Shown here in pieces: positions 45,464 through 56,199 of a DNA stretch of 64,000 nt (position 1 is the stretch's first letter; every line of letters starts with the position of its first letter). The stretch is taken from positions 2,071,663 through 2,135,662 of the forward strand of contig NC_061811.1 of assembly GCF_021462225.1 (NCBI RefSeq), written 5' to 3'. The position numbers and the translations under genes are program-made. The stretch is from Girardinichthys multiradiatus (taxonomy: Eukaryota > Chordata > Actinopteri > Cyprinodontiformes > Goodeidae). The notes beneath the pieces are model-generated. The model did no database searches, was not told the DNA's origin, and worked only from the letters and a program-made list of their open reading frames with translations.

Positions 45464-46855
45464 AAAGGGGACATACCATGCAAAATCCACTTTTTTAGCC
45501 TTTAAATATATTTTATTGTGTAAGTGGAGTCTCTAGGAGTTTAGAAAGTTGATATTAGTCTCTCCAGGTGTTACAGACATATCGTTATATACTGTTTGGA
45601 TCATATTTTTCAGTCCTTTCAGTTTTCTCTATCATCTATTACATTTTTCCAACTGTTACACCACATTATTTGCTCCAGAACAGCTAAATAAGGTCATGGA
45701 CTTCTGGCTGACCAATGTCACGTATCCACCATATTAATTTGTTGCTATGATTTTGTAGTCCAAATCATGCTGACGCTGCAAGAGGATAAGTTTGGTTTGG
45801 TTGCTGGGTGGATTAACCCACACATTTCATTACACCTTCCCCCAGCACCAGAACCTCTTCAAAATGCCTGTTTAAATGTATTTTTCATGGAAATGTTCCC
45901 ACATCAGCGGGGAAGGACGGGTTCTTCATCAACCTCCTCCAGTATCAAGAAGGATTTGCTGAAAGACTTCATTTGATTAAGGCGTCAGTTCCTTCTGTCT
46001 CTGGAAACGACGGACGCAGCAAAGCAATAAGCTGCAAATAACGCTAAAATGACAACAAACTTTATTTTAGACATGAATTTATTGTGTGTTGATATGATTT
46101 CCTGGCCATTGTTCTGATAGCAGTAGCATTGGGCCTTCTGCTGATGTTGGTGCTGTGTGCTGCTTTTAGCTCTTGGAGGACAGAACCGTACTGCGTGTTT
46201 TAATATTATACAACATAAACAGTTTAGCATTGTTTCCTGTTTTTGTCTTGTTTCTGCAGCGCCAGATAATTGTTGTCATACTACAAAAATGGTTGAACAG
46301 GTTGTAAATTGAAAAATAAAAAGCCACCTCAATAAATTCAGTTACCAAACAAGATCGGTGAAAATCATTTAAAGTAATTCTTGCAAGAATTGATAACGGA
46401 CAGAGAATACGATCAAACCAGTGTCTTGGTCTGCCCGCTTTGCTCTAGACAGGGACATACTAACCTTCTATAGCTCTTTCACAAAAATGTAATTTACAGC
46501 ACACAGGAGATAAAACAGTCTTTGAGCTTTAGATATCTAAAGAGGGTCAGCATGATGTGAAGCCCTGAAGAGAAGAAGAGGTATCTTCTCTTGGGTAAAC
46601 AAAAACCTCCATATGAGAGGAAGGCCCTACATTCAGGCATTTCTAAGTGTGTCATGCTGACCTGGCAGGAGTGATACTAAACAGGAGATGGCCTTTTTGA
46701 ATTTTTCCACTATCAGGGTCAAAATGGAGTGCTCTTTGAACTGGAGGGGGTGTGAAGTCGCTTAGGAGCATTGTAAATAGACGGCACTAAAACGAGTTGC
46801 TCTCAGACGCACCTCGGAACAGGTAAAAGAGGAGCCCGTGGAGCTACAGGAACAA
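45464..46855. mobile_element. Candidate TTAA-flanked non-autonomous DNA element
   Basis: TTAAAGGGGACATACCATGC at 45464 is the type of terminus seen in a widespread fish repeat with TTAA target sites (piggyBac-like). Phrases near 46,700-46,830 (tcaaaatggagtgctctttg, gagttgctctcagacgcacc) match the interior style of that repeat. A clear opposite TTAA end was not found, so the right boundary is arbitrary. Confidence 0.35.
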
Positions 46856-46861
46856 TGAGTT

Positions 46862-47059
46862 GTCATACCTGCTTGTGTTTTAACTATATTACCTGGTCTA
46901 GTCCTTTGTTTTCTGTCTCCCTGCACCCCAAGCCCACACCTGTACTGTGTTTTCCCCTGATTGTCTTGTCACATTTGTCATTGGTTCCCCCTGCTGTTCA
47001 GATTTTGTATTTAAGCCCGTTTGTTTCTGTTGTTTCCCGCTGGTTCCTTATGTTATGTG
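46862..47059 (+). mobile_element. LTR-like fragment holding the Tc1 insertion
   Basis: Pyrimidine-rich sequence with a TATA-like tgtatttaagcccgtttg near 47005, similar in style to gypsy LTR promoters. It ends at the TA where the Tc1 transposon is inserted. Family not assigned. Confidence 0.3.
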
Positions 47060-48673
47060 TACAGGTCCTTCTCAAAATATTAGCATATTGTGATAAAGTT
47101 AATTATTTTCCATAATGTCATGATGAAAATTTAACATTTATATATTTTAGATTCATTGCACACTAACTGAAATATTTCAGGTCTTTTATTGTCTTAATAC
47201 GGATGATTTTGGCATACAGCTCATGGAAACCCAAAATTCCTATCTCACAAAATTAGCATATCATTAAAAGGGTCTCTAAACGAGCTATGAACCTAATCAT
47301 CTGAATCAACGAGTTAACTCTAAACACCTGCAAAAGATTCCTGAGGCCTTTAAAACTCCCAGCCTGGTTCATCACTCAAAACCCCAATCATGGGTAAGAC
47401 TGCCGACCTGACTGCTGTCCAGAAGGCCACTATTGACACCCTCAAGCAAGAGGGTAAGACACAGAAAGACATTTCTGAACAAATAGGCTGTTCCCAGAGT
47501 GCTGTATCAAGGCACCTCAGTGGGAAGTCTGTGGGAAGGAAAAAGTGTGGCAGAAAACGCTGCACAACGAGAAGAGGTGACCGGACCCTGAGGAAGATTG
47601 TGGAGAAGGGCCAATTCCAGACCTTGGGGGACCTGCGGAAGCAGTGGACTGAGTCTGGAGTAGAAACATCCAGAGCCACCGTGCACAGGCGTGTGCAGGA
47701 AATGGGCTACAGGTGCCGCATACCCCAGGTCAAGCCACTTTTGAACCAGAAACAGCGGAAGAATTGCCAGACCTGGGCTACAGAGAAGCAGCACTGGACT
47801 GTTGCTCAGTGGTCAAAAGTACTTTTTTCGGATGAAAGCAAATTCTGCATGTCATTCGGAAATCAAGGTGCCAGAGTCTGGAGGAAGACTGGGGAGAAGG
47901 AAATGCCAAAATGCCAGAAGTCCAGTGTCAAGTACCCACAGTCAGTGATGGTCTGGGGTGCCGTGTCAGCTGCTGGTGTTGGTCCACTGTGTTTTATCAA
48001 GGGCAGGGTCAATGCAGCTAGCTATCAGGAGATTTTGGAGCACGTCATGCTTCCATCTGCTGAAAAGCTTTATGGAGATGAAGATTTCATTTTTCAGCAC
48101 GACCTGGCACCTGCTCACAGTGCCAAAACCACTGGTAAATGGTTTACTGACCATGGTATCATTGTGCTCAATTGGCCTGCCAACTCTCCTGACCTGAACC
48201 CCATAGAGAATCTGTGGGATATTGTGAAGAGAACGTTGAGAGACTCAAGACCCAACACTCTGGATGAGCTAAAGGCCGCTATCGAAGCATCCTGGGCCTC
48301 CATAAGACCTCAGCAGTGCCACAGGCTGATTGCCTCCATGCCACGCCGCATTGAAGCAGTCATTTCTGCCAAAGGATTCCCGACCAAGTATTGAGTGCAT
48401 AACTGTACATGATTATTTAAAGGTTGTCGTTTTTTGTATTAAAAACACTTTTCTTCTATTGGTCGGATGAAATATGCTAATTTTGTGAGATAGGAATTTT
48501 GGATTTTCATGAGCTGTATGCCAAAATCATCCGTATTAAGACAATAAAAGACCTGAAATATTTCAATTAGTGTGCAATGAATCTAAAATATATGAATGTT
48601 AAATTTTCATCATGACATTATGGAAAATAATGAACTTTATCACAATATGCTAATATTTTGAGAAGGACCTGTA
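47060..48673 (+). mobile_element. Apparently intact Tc1-like transposon
   Basis: Bounded by TA at 47060-47061 and 48672-48673. The terminal inverted repeats are long, about 200 bp (47062-47263 and about 48470-48671), both beginning CAGGTCCTTCTCAAAATATT (reading inward), with few mismatches. The transposase gene between them is complete. The copy therefore has everything a Tc1 transposon needs; whether it is active is untested. A truncated sibling lies at 28561-29379. Confidence 0.95.
47390..48394 (+). CDS. Tc1-like transposase, complete (334 aa)
   Basis: Catalyses cut-and-paste movement of the element at TA dinucleotides in the nucleus. ATG at 47390 follows the left inverted repeat, and the frame is uninterrupted to TGA at 48392. 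Residues 1-110 form the paired-like DNA-binding region (two helix-turn-helix parts, QKDISEQIGCSQSAVSRHL and SRATVHRRVQEMG) with a GRPR-like basic linker GRKKCGRKR at 49-57. The DDE catalytic residues are D148 (FSDESKF), D238 (FQHDLAPAH) and E273 (SPDLNPIENLW); 34 residues separate the last two, so it is DD34E, the Tc1 signature. The length is normal for Tc1 enzymes. No key residue is missing. Confidence 0.95.
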   Translation: MGKTADLTAVQKATIDTLKQEGKTQKDISEQIGCSQSAVSRHLSGKSVGRKKCGRKRCTTRRGDRTLRKIVEKGQFQTLGDLRKQWTESGVETSRATVHRRVQEMGYRCRIPQVKPLLNQKQRKNCQTWATEKQHWTVAQWSKVLFSDESKFCMSFGNQGARVWRKTGEKEMPKCQKSSVKYPQSVMVWGAVSAAGVGPLCFIKGRVNAASYQEILEHVMLPSAEKLYGDEDFIFQHDLAPAHSAKTTGKWFTDHGIIVLNWPANSPDLNPIENLWDIVKRTLRDSRPNTLDELKAAIEASWASIRPQQCHRLIASMPRRIEAVISAKGFPTKY

Positions 48674-48850
48674 TTTAGGAGAAAGTTAGAGATGTAGGTA
48701 GATAATCATTTGCAAACCTCCATGAAGAACACTTTTTGAGACTTGTCATATCCAACATTTTATTTTCACTGTTGTTTAATTGTTTTTAAAACAGTCCCAC
48801 TCCACAACAAATGTGATCCCAAGGCACTTTCAAGACAAAACAGATGCATT

Positions 48851-50414
48851 ATGTTCAATTTAGTTTTTTGTATATAGTGCCAAATCACAACAAATGTCTC
48901 AAGGGACTTTACAAAGTCAATTCAATCCAATCATACAGATTTCAAGTCAGGTATATCATTCCAATTAATCCTAACTGTCAAACAGTCAGATTCAGTTGTT
49001 TATTCAAACTGGTTAAACGTTTTTCTGTCTAAGGAAACCCAGCAGATTGCATCCAGTCAGTGACTTGCAGCATTCACTCCTCCTGGATGAACATGTAGAG
49101 ACAGTGGACAGTCACTGGCGTTGACTTTGCAGCAATCCCTCATACTGAGCATGCATGTAGTGAGAGTGGAAAGGAAAAACTCCCTTTTAACAGTAAGAAA
49201 CCTCCAGCAGAACCAGAACCAGGCTCAGTGTGAGCAGCCATCTGCCACAACCGACTGGAGTTTTGAGAGAACAGAGCAGAGACAGAAAAGGAACACAGAA
49301 GCACTGATCCAGCAGTACTTTCTATGGGAAAGAAAAGTGAATCATTAATGGTTGACAGCTAAGCAGATGAACTCTGAGCCAGTTTTCAAGTCTAGAGGAT
49401 GAAAGAGAGCACATAGAGTTATTCACAGTAGAATCTCAGCTAGTAGCTATGTCTAGGAGAGACAGGGTTAAACACTGAAAGACAGGGTCAAGTGTATCAA
49501 TTGTAGAAGGTGAGCATTAAGTTGTTGGCAGCAGCAGCTCAGTCGATGTCCCCCTCCAGGAAGGTGCGAGAGCTAAAGACAGAGCTAGGCCAGGTGTAGC
49601 TTCTAGGAAGAGAAAGAACAGAAAACATAAAGTTAAAAGCTGAAATAACAGCAAATAATGCAATAATGGAGAGTGGTATGAGAATGTAGCAGATAGGGTG
49701 AAAGTGTTCATTATGTCCTCCAGCAGCCTAAGTCTATAGCAGCATAACTACAGAGATAACTCAGGATAACCTAAGCCACTCTAACAATACGCTTTATCAG
49801 AAAGGAAAGTTTTAAGCCTAGTCTTAAAAGTAGACAGGGTGTCTGCCTCACGGACTAAAACTGGGAGCTGGTTCCACAGGAGAGGAGCCTGATAACTAAA
49901 GGATCTGCCTCCCATTCTACTTCTAGAGACTCTAGGAACCACCAGTATACCTGCAGTCCAAAGATGACAATAAATCCAGTAAAATCCAGAGAGCCAATGA
50001 AGGGAAGCTAAAATAGAAGAAATATGATCTATCTTTTTAATTTTCATCAGAACTCTTGCTGCAGCATTTTGAATCAGCTGAAGGCGTTTAACTGCATTTT
50101 GTGGACATCCTGATAGTAAAGAATTACAATAGTCCAGCCTTGAAGTAACAACGAAGTGCTCAGTTAGGAACACATGGAACAATTGGTTCTTTGATGTATG
50201 ATGGAGCTAAATCATTAAGGGCTTTATATGTGAGAAGGATAATTTTAAATTCTATTCTGAACAACTTCTGTCTTGTCTGAATTTAGAAGCATAAAATTTA
50301 AAGTCATCCAAGTTTTTATGTCTTCAAGACATGCTTGTAGTCTATCTAACTGGTTGGGCCCATCAGGATTTATGGATGCATATAGCTGAGTATCATCAGC
50401 ACAACAGTTGAAAT
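48851..50414 (-). mobile_element. L2 LINE (minus), 3' half, split by the retrovirus
   Basis: Reverse complement of the L2 3' region: tail near 48851-48900 (tgtatatagtgccaaatcac), UTR with the phrases seen at 16640-17300, then RT C-terminal coding. It ends at the target duplication gaaat (50410-50414) and continues beyond the retrovirus at 57562. Confidence 0.88.
49781..50414 (-). pseudogene. L2 reverse transcriptase C-terminal remnant
   Basis: Frame 49781-50182 gives [43 protein letters not shown] and [20 protein letters not shown], the C-terminal part of L2 ORF2. Upstream to 50414 lies the decayed YADD region (cagctgagtatcatcagc-like on the plus strand). The stretch between WL and GIL carries a deletion relative to 16395-16550. 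Confidence 0.85.
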
Positions 50415-50924
50415 TGTTGAAATAATTGAATATAGATTTATTTTATATATTTCTCCTATTCTTTAACATGACTATTTGATTTTATAACCTTTCATGATGT
50501 TTGTGTGAGTAAAGGATGTGATGAGTTTGTCTGCAGGCAAAGATCATAAATGGAGCTGAGGAGGAAGCAGTCCGCAGTTGAGGAGGTCATAAAAGATGAA
50601 GGCTGATCGTGCTGAACGGACAAAACACTGATCTTAGAATTGGAGGAGACTGTGGAAGTGTGTTGTTAAAAGATAATGGTGTTTATGACCTGTTTACGAT
50701 GCAGCTGTTTTTCCCATCCTTAGAGAGCAACGTTCTTTGTAATTAGGGACCCCCGAAAGATAATAAAAAGAGAGGAACGGACAGATGTTTTTCAGAGCGG
50801 TGGAGAGATTGTAACTGAAAACACATCTTTGTCCGTCCTCCTCGCTGCGAGAGATATAACTAATTCTTTGTTTTTCTCTTCTTTTTGTGATGTTATAAGT
50901 ATTTTAGGTTGTTTAAACCTGACA
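50415..50924 (+). repeat. 5' LTR of the provirus
   Basis: TGTTGAAATAATTGAATATA ... TTTAAACCTGACA, 510 bp. Compared with the 3' LTR it has about 17 extra bases around 50560-50576 and scattered substitutions, so the copy is not recent. It contains gataataaaaagag near 50759, which could be the TATA or polyadenylation signal. Confidence 0.92.
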
Positions 50925-50930
50925 TTAATT

Positions 50931-50948
50931 TGGTCCTTCGGAGCCGGA
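50931..50948 (+). promoter_or_regulatory. Putative primer binding site (tRNA-Tyr-like)
   Basis: TGGTCCTTCGGAGCCGGA begins six bases after the 5' LTR. The first ten bases are complementary to the 3' end of eukaryotic tRNA-Tyr, and the rest fits after a one-base insertion. The assignment is from knowledge of the tRNA sequence and is not verified. Confidence 0.55.
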
Positions 50949-51208
50949 TTCCAAATACGCCTGATGATTCCAGCGGGTTGGTAGATACCAGTAAAGACCG
51001 TGCGCACGTCAGTCTTTATCAGACTCACAGACCCTTTCCCGGACCGGATCTCGGCCCGCCCGCTGGGGTCTGACAGCTGACGGAACTCGGAGAGAGAGGA
51101 GAAGACAAAGTGGTGAGTTGAATTTGTATTAAAAAGTGTGAGGAATGACTGGAGGTCATTGCGTCAAATAAAACCCTGTGAATCCTAGGCCCTAACAGGT
51201 AAAAGTAG

Positions 51209-51780
51209 GATGGCAGAACAAACAGAGTGAGGGGATTAATCGATGGGTTTACAGTTAGATACAGACGCAGAGCTGACTACGCAGAAATAGCCAGAGTGAA
51301 ACAAAAAGAGGAAGAACCTTTTGAAGAATATAGGATTAGACTGACAAAAGTGTTTAAAATACATAGTGGTCTACAAGAAGATGAAGACGAGCAAGGAGCT
51401 TATCGACAGCAGTTAAAAAATGCACTACATGCTGGTTCCAGGGATGCAATTAATACCTGGATAAGGAGACATTTTATAGGGTTCCCCACAGCAAATCTAG
51501 AAGACTATGTTAATCATGCCCTCCATGCAGAAAAAGGAATGAAGGATTAAAAACAAAAAAAGATAGTCAACACCTTTTTTCAGCAAGAAGAAGAATAGAT
51601 TTATTATTAAAACAACAGAGGAAGAAGAAGATTTAGAGGCAGAGGACAAAACCGCAGGTGTCAGAGAGGAGGAGTGAGCAGAGGAAATTACAGACAATAC
51701 ACCTCAGGGTGTTGGTGTTGTGGAAAAGAAGGACATCTGATCAGAGACTGTCCTGAGAGGAGAAATAATGATTCAGCATG
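51209..51780 (+). pseudogene. Retroviral gag, deleted
   Basis: ATG at 51209 is followed after six codons by a stop. Frame 51227-51550 has a capsid C-terminal region with a major-homology-like segment (RVKQKEEEPFEEYRIRLTKV). After frameshifts a single nucleocapsid knuckle CX2CX4HX4C (CWCCGKEGHLIRDC) lies at 51710-51751. Matrix and most of capsid appear deleted, since gag is far shorter than the usual ~500 codons. Particle assembly would not be possible. Confidence 0.8.
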
Positions 51781-51899
51781 ACTAGGACAGAAAATAAGTG
51801 AAATTGTTCCTAGTACCTCAGACATTGATGAAAACAAAAAACACAGGGGCAGGATATCCTCCTAAATTTCTAGGACCTTCTCTCCCTAGATAGCATAAA

Positions 51900-52773
51900 A
51901 CCTGAAGTTACCTTACTGTTGAATGGAAAATAAATTACTTTTCTTTGTGATACTGGAGCATGCAGGACCACCTGTTGAGAAACAATCCCAAATTCCAGAC
52001 TTAGTGATCAGCAAATAACAGTAAGGTCAGCTAGTGGGAAATTGACACAAGTCTGTGAGTCTGAACCAGTTTGGATAAGAGATCCCAATGGACAGTCATG
52101 TCAGCTATCTATTCTAATGTTCCCTGAGTGTCCGGTGAATCTATTGGGACGAGATGGATTATTACATCTGGGGTTAGCATTAATTCCAACCTCAGAAGGA
52201 CATATTGTAGTAAAGAGAACAGCAGAACTCAGCCAAGGAGATTATTTCATGTTAAAAGGAGTGGGACCACCTTATTACCATTATTCACTGGATGTTCCAA
52301 ATAAGCCACCCCTAGACATAGGGACAGCTTTACTAACAGAAGGAAGAAATGTCATTACTCGACTACAAGATCAGATGACACCAGATGATCTACATATTAC
52401 CATGTGGTATAAAAATACTCCTGGACCAGATAAAACTTATGAAGAAGCATTAACTAAAGTAACCCCTACCAAAGTCATGGTAACTTATGTTTATACAGAT
52501 GGGAACCGTACTTCAGTTGCTGAAGTAGTGTTAGCGGAAGACACTAGGAAGCTTTGCAAAATGTGGTCACCTCCACAAATATCTTTATTCAAGGATAAAG
52601 AACTCAAGTGGCATAATATGGGAAGAAGAGTGCAGAGGGGAAAAGATGCCACAGACTGGTTTGCAACATCAATGAATACAGAAACTAGTGCATCCACAAG
52701 ATTAACTAGAAAATTATTATTCTGGACAGTGACAGTACAGGAAGTGATACATTTGCATACAAAGCAACAATGA
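51900..52773 (+). pseudogene. Retroviral protease and linker region
   Basis: Aspartic protease active site CDTGAC with D-T-G-A at 51949-51960, followed by a stop. The frame 52042-52773 continues with CPVNLLGRDGLLHLGLALIP, the second conserved protease block, then the pro-pol linker with a long segment of no recognisable domain. A frameshift or stop separates it from RT. Confidence 0.8.
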
Positions 52774-52806
52774 GAAATATACCTTACTGAACAGGAGGAA
52801 CAGTTC

Positions 52807-53784
52807 TTGAGTGAAGTCCCTGATAAGTTATGGTCAAAAGACCCTACTGACGTAGGCCTAGTAAAAGGAGCAGTACCTGTCCAAATCAGAGTAAAAACAG
52901 AATATAGGCCCAGTGTAAAACAATACCCTTTGAAACATGATGCTCGTGAAGGAATAAAACCAGTAATAAAGGATTTAATAACTGCAGGGGTGATAATAAA
53001 ATGCGAGGACTCACCATTTAACACCCCCATTTTTCCAGTTAAAAAACAAGCTCCATCAACAGGATGGCGCATGGTACAAGACTTACAGGCAGTTAATAAT
53101 GCAGTTGTTCAGAGAGCACCGTGTGTTTCTGATCCTTATACATTATTAAATTCCCTAAGACCAGATGCTAGAATATTTACTGTAGTTGATATAAGCAATG
53201 CATTTTTCTCTGAACCTATAGATAAAGATAGTTAGTTCTGGTTTGCATTCACCTTTGAGGGACAAAGATATACTTATACCAGACTACCTCAAGGCTACTG
53301 TGAAAGTCCAACTATATACTCTCAGGTAATGAGTGCAAGTATGGCCAAGTTTGACCCTCCAGGAGGTAGACAGGTTTTACTATATGTTGATGATGTGCTA
53401 TTAGCCTTTCCTGATGAGGAGACTTGTAAAAATGATACAATAGCATTATTAAAATATTTAGCAGAAGGACACAAAGTCAGTAAAAAGAAACTTCAGTTGT
53501 GTAATAATGAGGTTAAATACCTAGGCCACAATCTTAGCGCAGGGGGACGCACAATTGTAGAAGAAAGAAAGACTGTAATATTACAAGCTCCAAAACCAGT
53601 AACAAAAAAGCAAATGATGTCCTTCCTTGGACTAACTAATTATTGTAGAAACTGGGTGCCAAATTATGCAGAAATAGTAGCTCCATTACACAAACTAATG
53701 TATGAGGAAGAGCTGAAAATGACATCTGAAGTAAGATGGAGTGTAGAAGCTGAAGATGAAATTAACATGATTGTCAAGAATTAG
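52807..53784 (+). pseudogene. Retroviral reverse transcriptase, one in-frame stop
   Basis: Frame 52807-53235 has YRPSVKQYPLKHDAREGI, FPVKKQAPSTGWRMVQDLQA and FTVVDISNAFFSEPI (motif A, catalytic Asp), then TAG at 53233-53235. The frame continues after it with TRLPQGYCESPTIYSQ (motif B), and 53329-53784 holds VLLYVDDVLLAF (YVDD, 53383-53394), KYLGHNLSAGG and FLGLTNYCRNWVPNYAEI. The RNase H domain expected next is almost entirely absent. Confidence 0.9.
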
Positions 53785-54256
53785 TAGAAAAAGAAGCAAA
53801 AACTAGAAGTGATTTGCAGGATCACGAAATAGTTTATGTGAATGATTTCCCCAAAAAAGATGAGAGAGGGAAGATACAAACAGGATATGAATTGGTGACA
53901 AAAGATACAGTGTTAAAAGAAATGCAACAACAAAGCTCACTACAGGAGAAGAAATGTGGAAAAAACATGGAGCTGCATTAAAAGATGAAATCTATATTTG
54001 ACCAGATAATAAACCTGTCCTACCAAAGAACCTTTATAAATGGGTGGCAATATTGAGCCATCGTGTTTCACAATGTCTCAACAGGAAGGAATGGTAGGAC
54101 AGATATATGTTAATATTATAAAACATATGGATTTAATTCTTATTCAAAAAAATTTGTAGAACATGTTTAACATGTGCAAAACATAATCCACAAGGGAATT
54201 TAAGACCACGAAGGGGACAATTTCCAAAACCAAAATACCCTTTCCAAACAATTCAT
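53785..54256 (+). other. Decayed pol segment
   Basis: Between RT and the integrase core all frames are closed. Only short traces such as [20 protein letters not shown] at the end (the integrase zinc-finger exit) are recognisable. Most of RNase H and the integrase N-terminus has been lost or scrambled. Confidence 0.7.
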
Positions 54257-55066
54257 ATGGATTTTATTGAGTTAAATCACAGTGAAGGGAAAAAGTTCTG
54301 TTTAGTCATTATAGATGCATTTTCTAAACGGATAGAACTATTTCCAACTAAACATCCAGATGCCTTGACTGTCCCAAAAGCACTGTGTAAAGATATCATT
54401 CCCAGATATGGGATTCCAGAGAAAATATATAGTGATAATGGAGCCCATTTTGTAAATCAAATAATAAAGAAAATAGGAATTATGTTTCACATAAATCTGA
54501 GAAACGATTGCGTTTACCACACTCAAAGTGCTGGATTAGTGGAAAGGATTAATGGGACTATAAAGAACCGCCTGAAAAAGTGTATTGAAGAGACAGGAAG
54601 ACCATGGACACAGTGTCTGGATCTAGTAAAACTATATATAAACATTACAAGCACCTCAGGGCTAACACCCTATGAAACGTTATTTGGAAGACCATACAGA
54701 TTACCACAGTTAAAAAATCAGTGGGAGTTAGATGAAGAAGCCAACCTAGCTGATTATATGAGGAGTATGTTAGAAAAGCAACAGAAACAAAATCAAACTA
54801 ATGAGGAATGTTCTATTTCCCAGCAGGAAAACCAACTAGTGAAACCAGGAGACTGGGTGTTAATAAGGAATGTAGAGAAGAAACATTGGTATTCACCTAA
54901 ATGGGAAGGCCCATATCAGGTATTATTAACCACTCCTACAGCAGTAAAAATAGCTGAACGGTCAACCTGGATTCACCTTACACATTGTAAAAAGGTCATT
55001 TCGGTTGAAAGCTCCGTCAGGGGAAGTGATTTACAGACTGATAATAGGGTGGACCCAGACATTTAG
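54257..55066 (+). pseudogene. Retroviral integrase core and C-terminus, open frame
   Basis: Open for 269 codons. The catalytic triad is complete: D2 (MDFIEL), D60 (YSDNGAHF) and E96 (GLVERINGT), with 35 residues between the last two (D,D35E). Downstream come [15 protein letters not shown] and [22 protein letters not shown] in pieces, the GPY/F-type C-terminal domain of gamma/epsilon-like integrases. It ends at TAG 55064. It lacks the N-terminal zinc domain, so it is listed as part of a dead pol although the core is intact. Confidence 0.9.
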
Positions 55067-55155
55067 AGGCTGGAGAGATCCGAAAGTTAGTGAAGAAAAT
55101 TAAGACACTGGAACCATTTAGAGGAGTCAAAAGTTCAGCCAAAATGACTTTTAGA

Positions 55156-56017
55156 TGGATGAACAATGTTTTCCGTTGCTGGGCATTTATATTTTTCCTC
55201 ATATTGATTTTTTTATTTTTCTGGTATTTCTGGAAACCAGTCAAGATTAATTAGAATGTAACAACACCTGCTATGAGTCATATGAAACAAGTAGTGCTAA
55301 ACCAAGGAAGGCAAGATAACCTAACTATGTGTACTAAACAAACTTCTTATACTTATGGCATTCAAGTGTGCGTGAAATCTAAAACCACAGCTATGGTGCT
55401 GATCCCACTCATTAGTTTGACCAAACGAGGAAGAAAAGGACAGGATTATAGAAGTTATAAATGGTACTTAACTAATGACAGAAGAGACACCTCATGGTCC
55501 ATGATGGTAGCTGATGAAGGAAACAATTGGACACCAGAGTGGGGCACCACTGCTTATGCTAGTCATCAAAATAAGTTGTTTAAGCTCCATAAAGCTGATA
55601 ATATAATCCAGGTAACAAAGCGAAGAGAGTAAAATTATGTTAGGAAAGTTAACCACAGATGACTAGTTCCAGGTTATTACTGGAGTATCAGGAACAAATA
55701 ATAACTGGTTATTGATGGTAGAGCAAGCGGCTAACATGACTAAAAGAGATTGTGTTGTGTGTTTGGGTTCCAGGTTTTTGTTACAAATAATTCCAGCTGT
55801 GATACCACAACTCTGTGTGATGGAAGAAATGAATCAAACTAATTTTAATGAAATGTGTCAGCACTGGGATTCTGTTTTTCCTGTAACTACAGCAGATAAG
55901 AACAAACCAGTATTCCATAAACGGGTCACCACTGGAAACTACACATGTATAAATAAGACAGAGAGAGGCAATAAATTAGGAAATCTCACTGCAGTATGGT
56001 GTATTGCTACTGTATAA
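55156..56017 (+). pseudogene. Retroviral envelope surface subunit (SU), broken
   Basis: The segment begins with a hydrophobic signal-like stretch (about 55180-55240, WAFIFFLILIFLFFWYFW-type), then frame 55273-55632 and, after stops, frame 55712-56017. The latter holds the CVVC motif (55751-55762), the CXXC of gamma-type SU, with NxS/T glycosylation sites (NMT, NQT, NYT, NKT, NLT). The receptor-binding part is interrupted by stops around 55632-55711. Confidence 0.82.
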
Positions 56018-56199
56018 GTAAATAAGTGTTTTAAACCAGTCTCTAGAGGAGACATTAGGTGGTGGTGTCATGAAGACAGGTTGTTTGATTGATTACTTTC
56101 AAAACGTAACGGGACTCTGTGCTCTAATTACTTTATTGTTACCAGTTTCAGTATATTCTATGTAGATGAAGTAGCAGATGGACTATCTAGTGTAAACCA

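Noticed and set aside
54257..55066. Domesticated integrase gene
   Set aside because: It is collinear with the provirus, lacks the zinc domain and a plausible promoter or start; open length alone is not evidence of selection.
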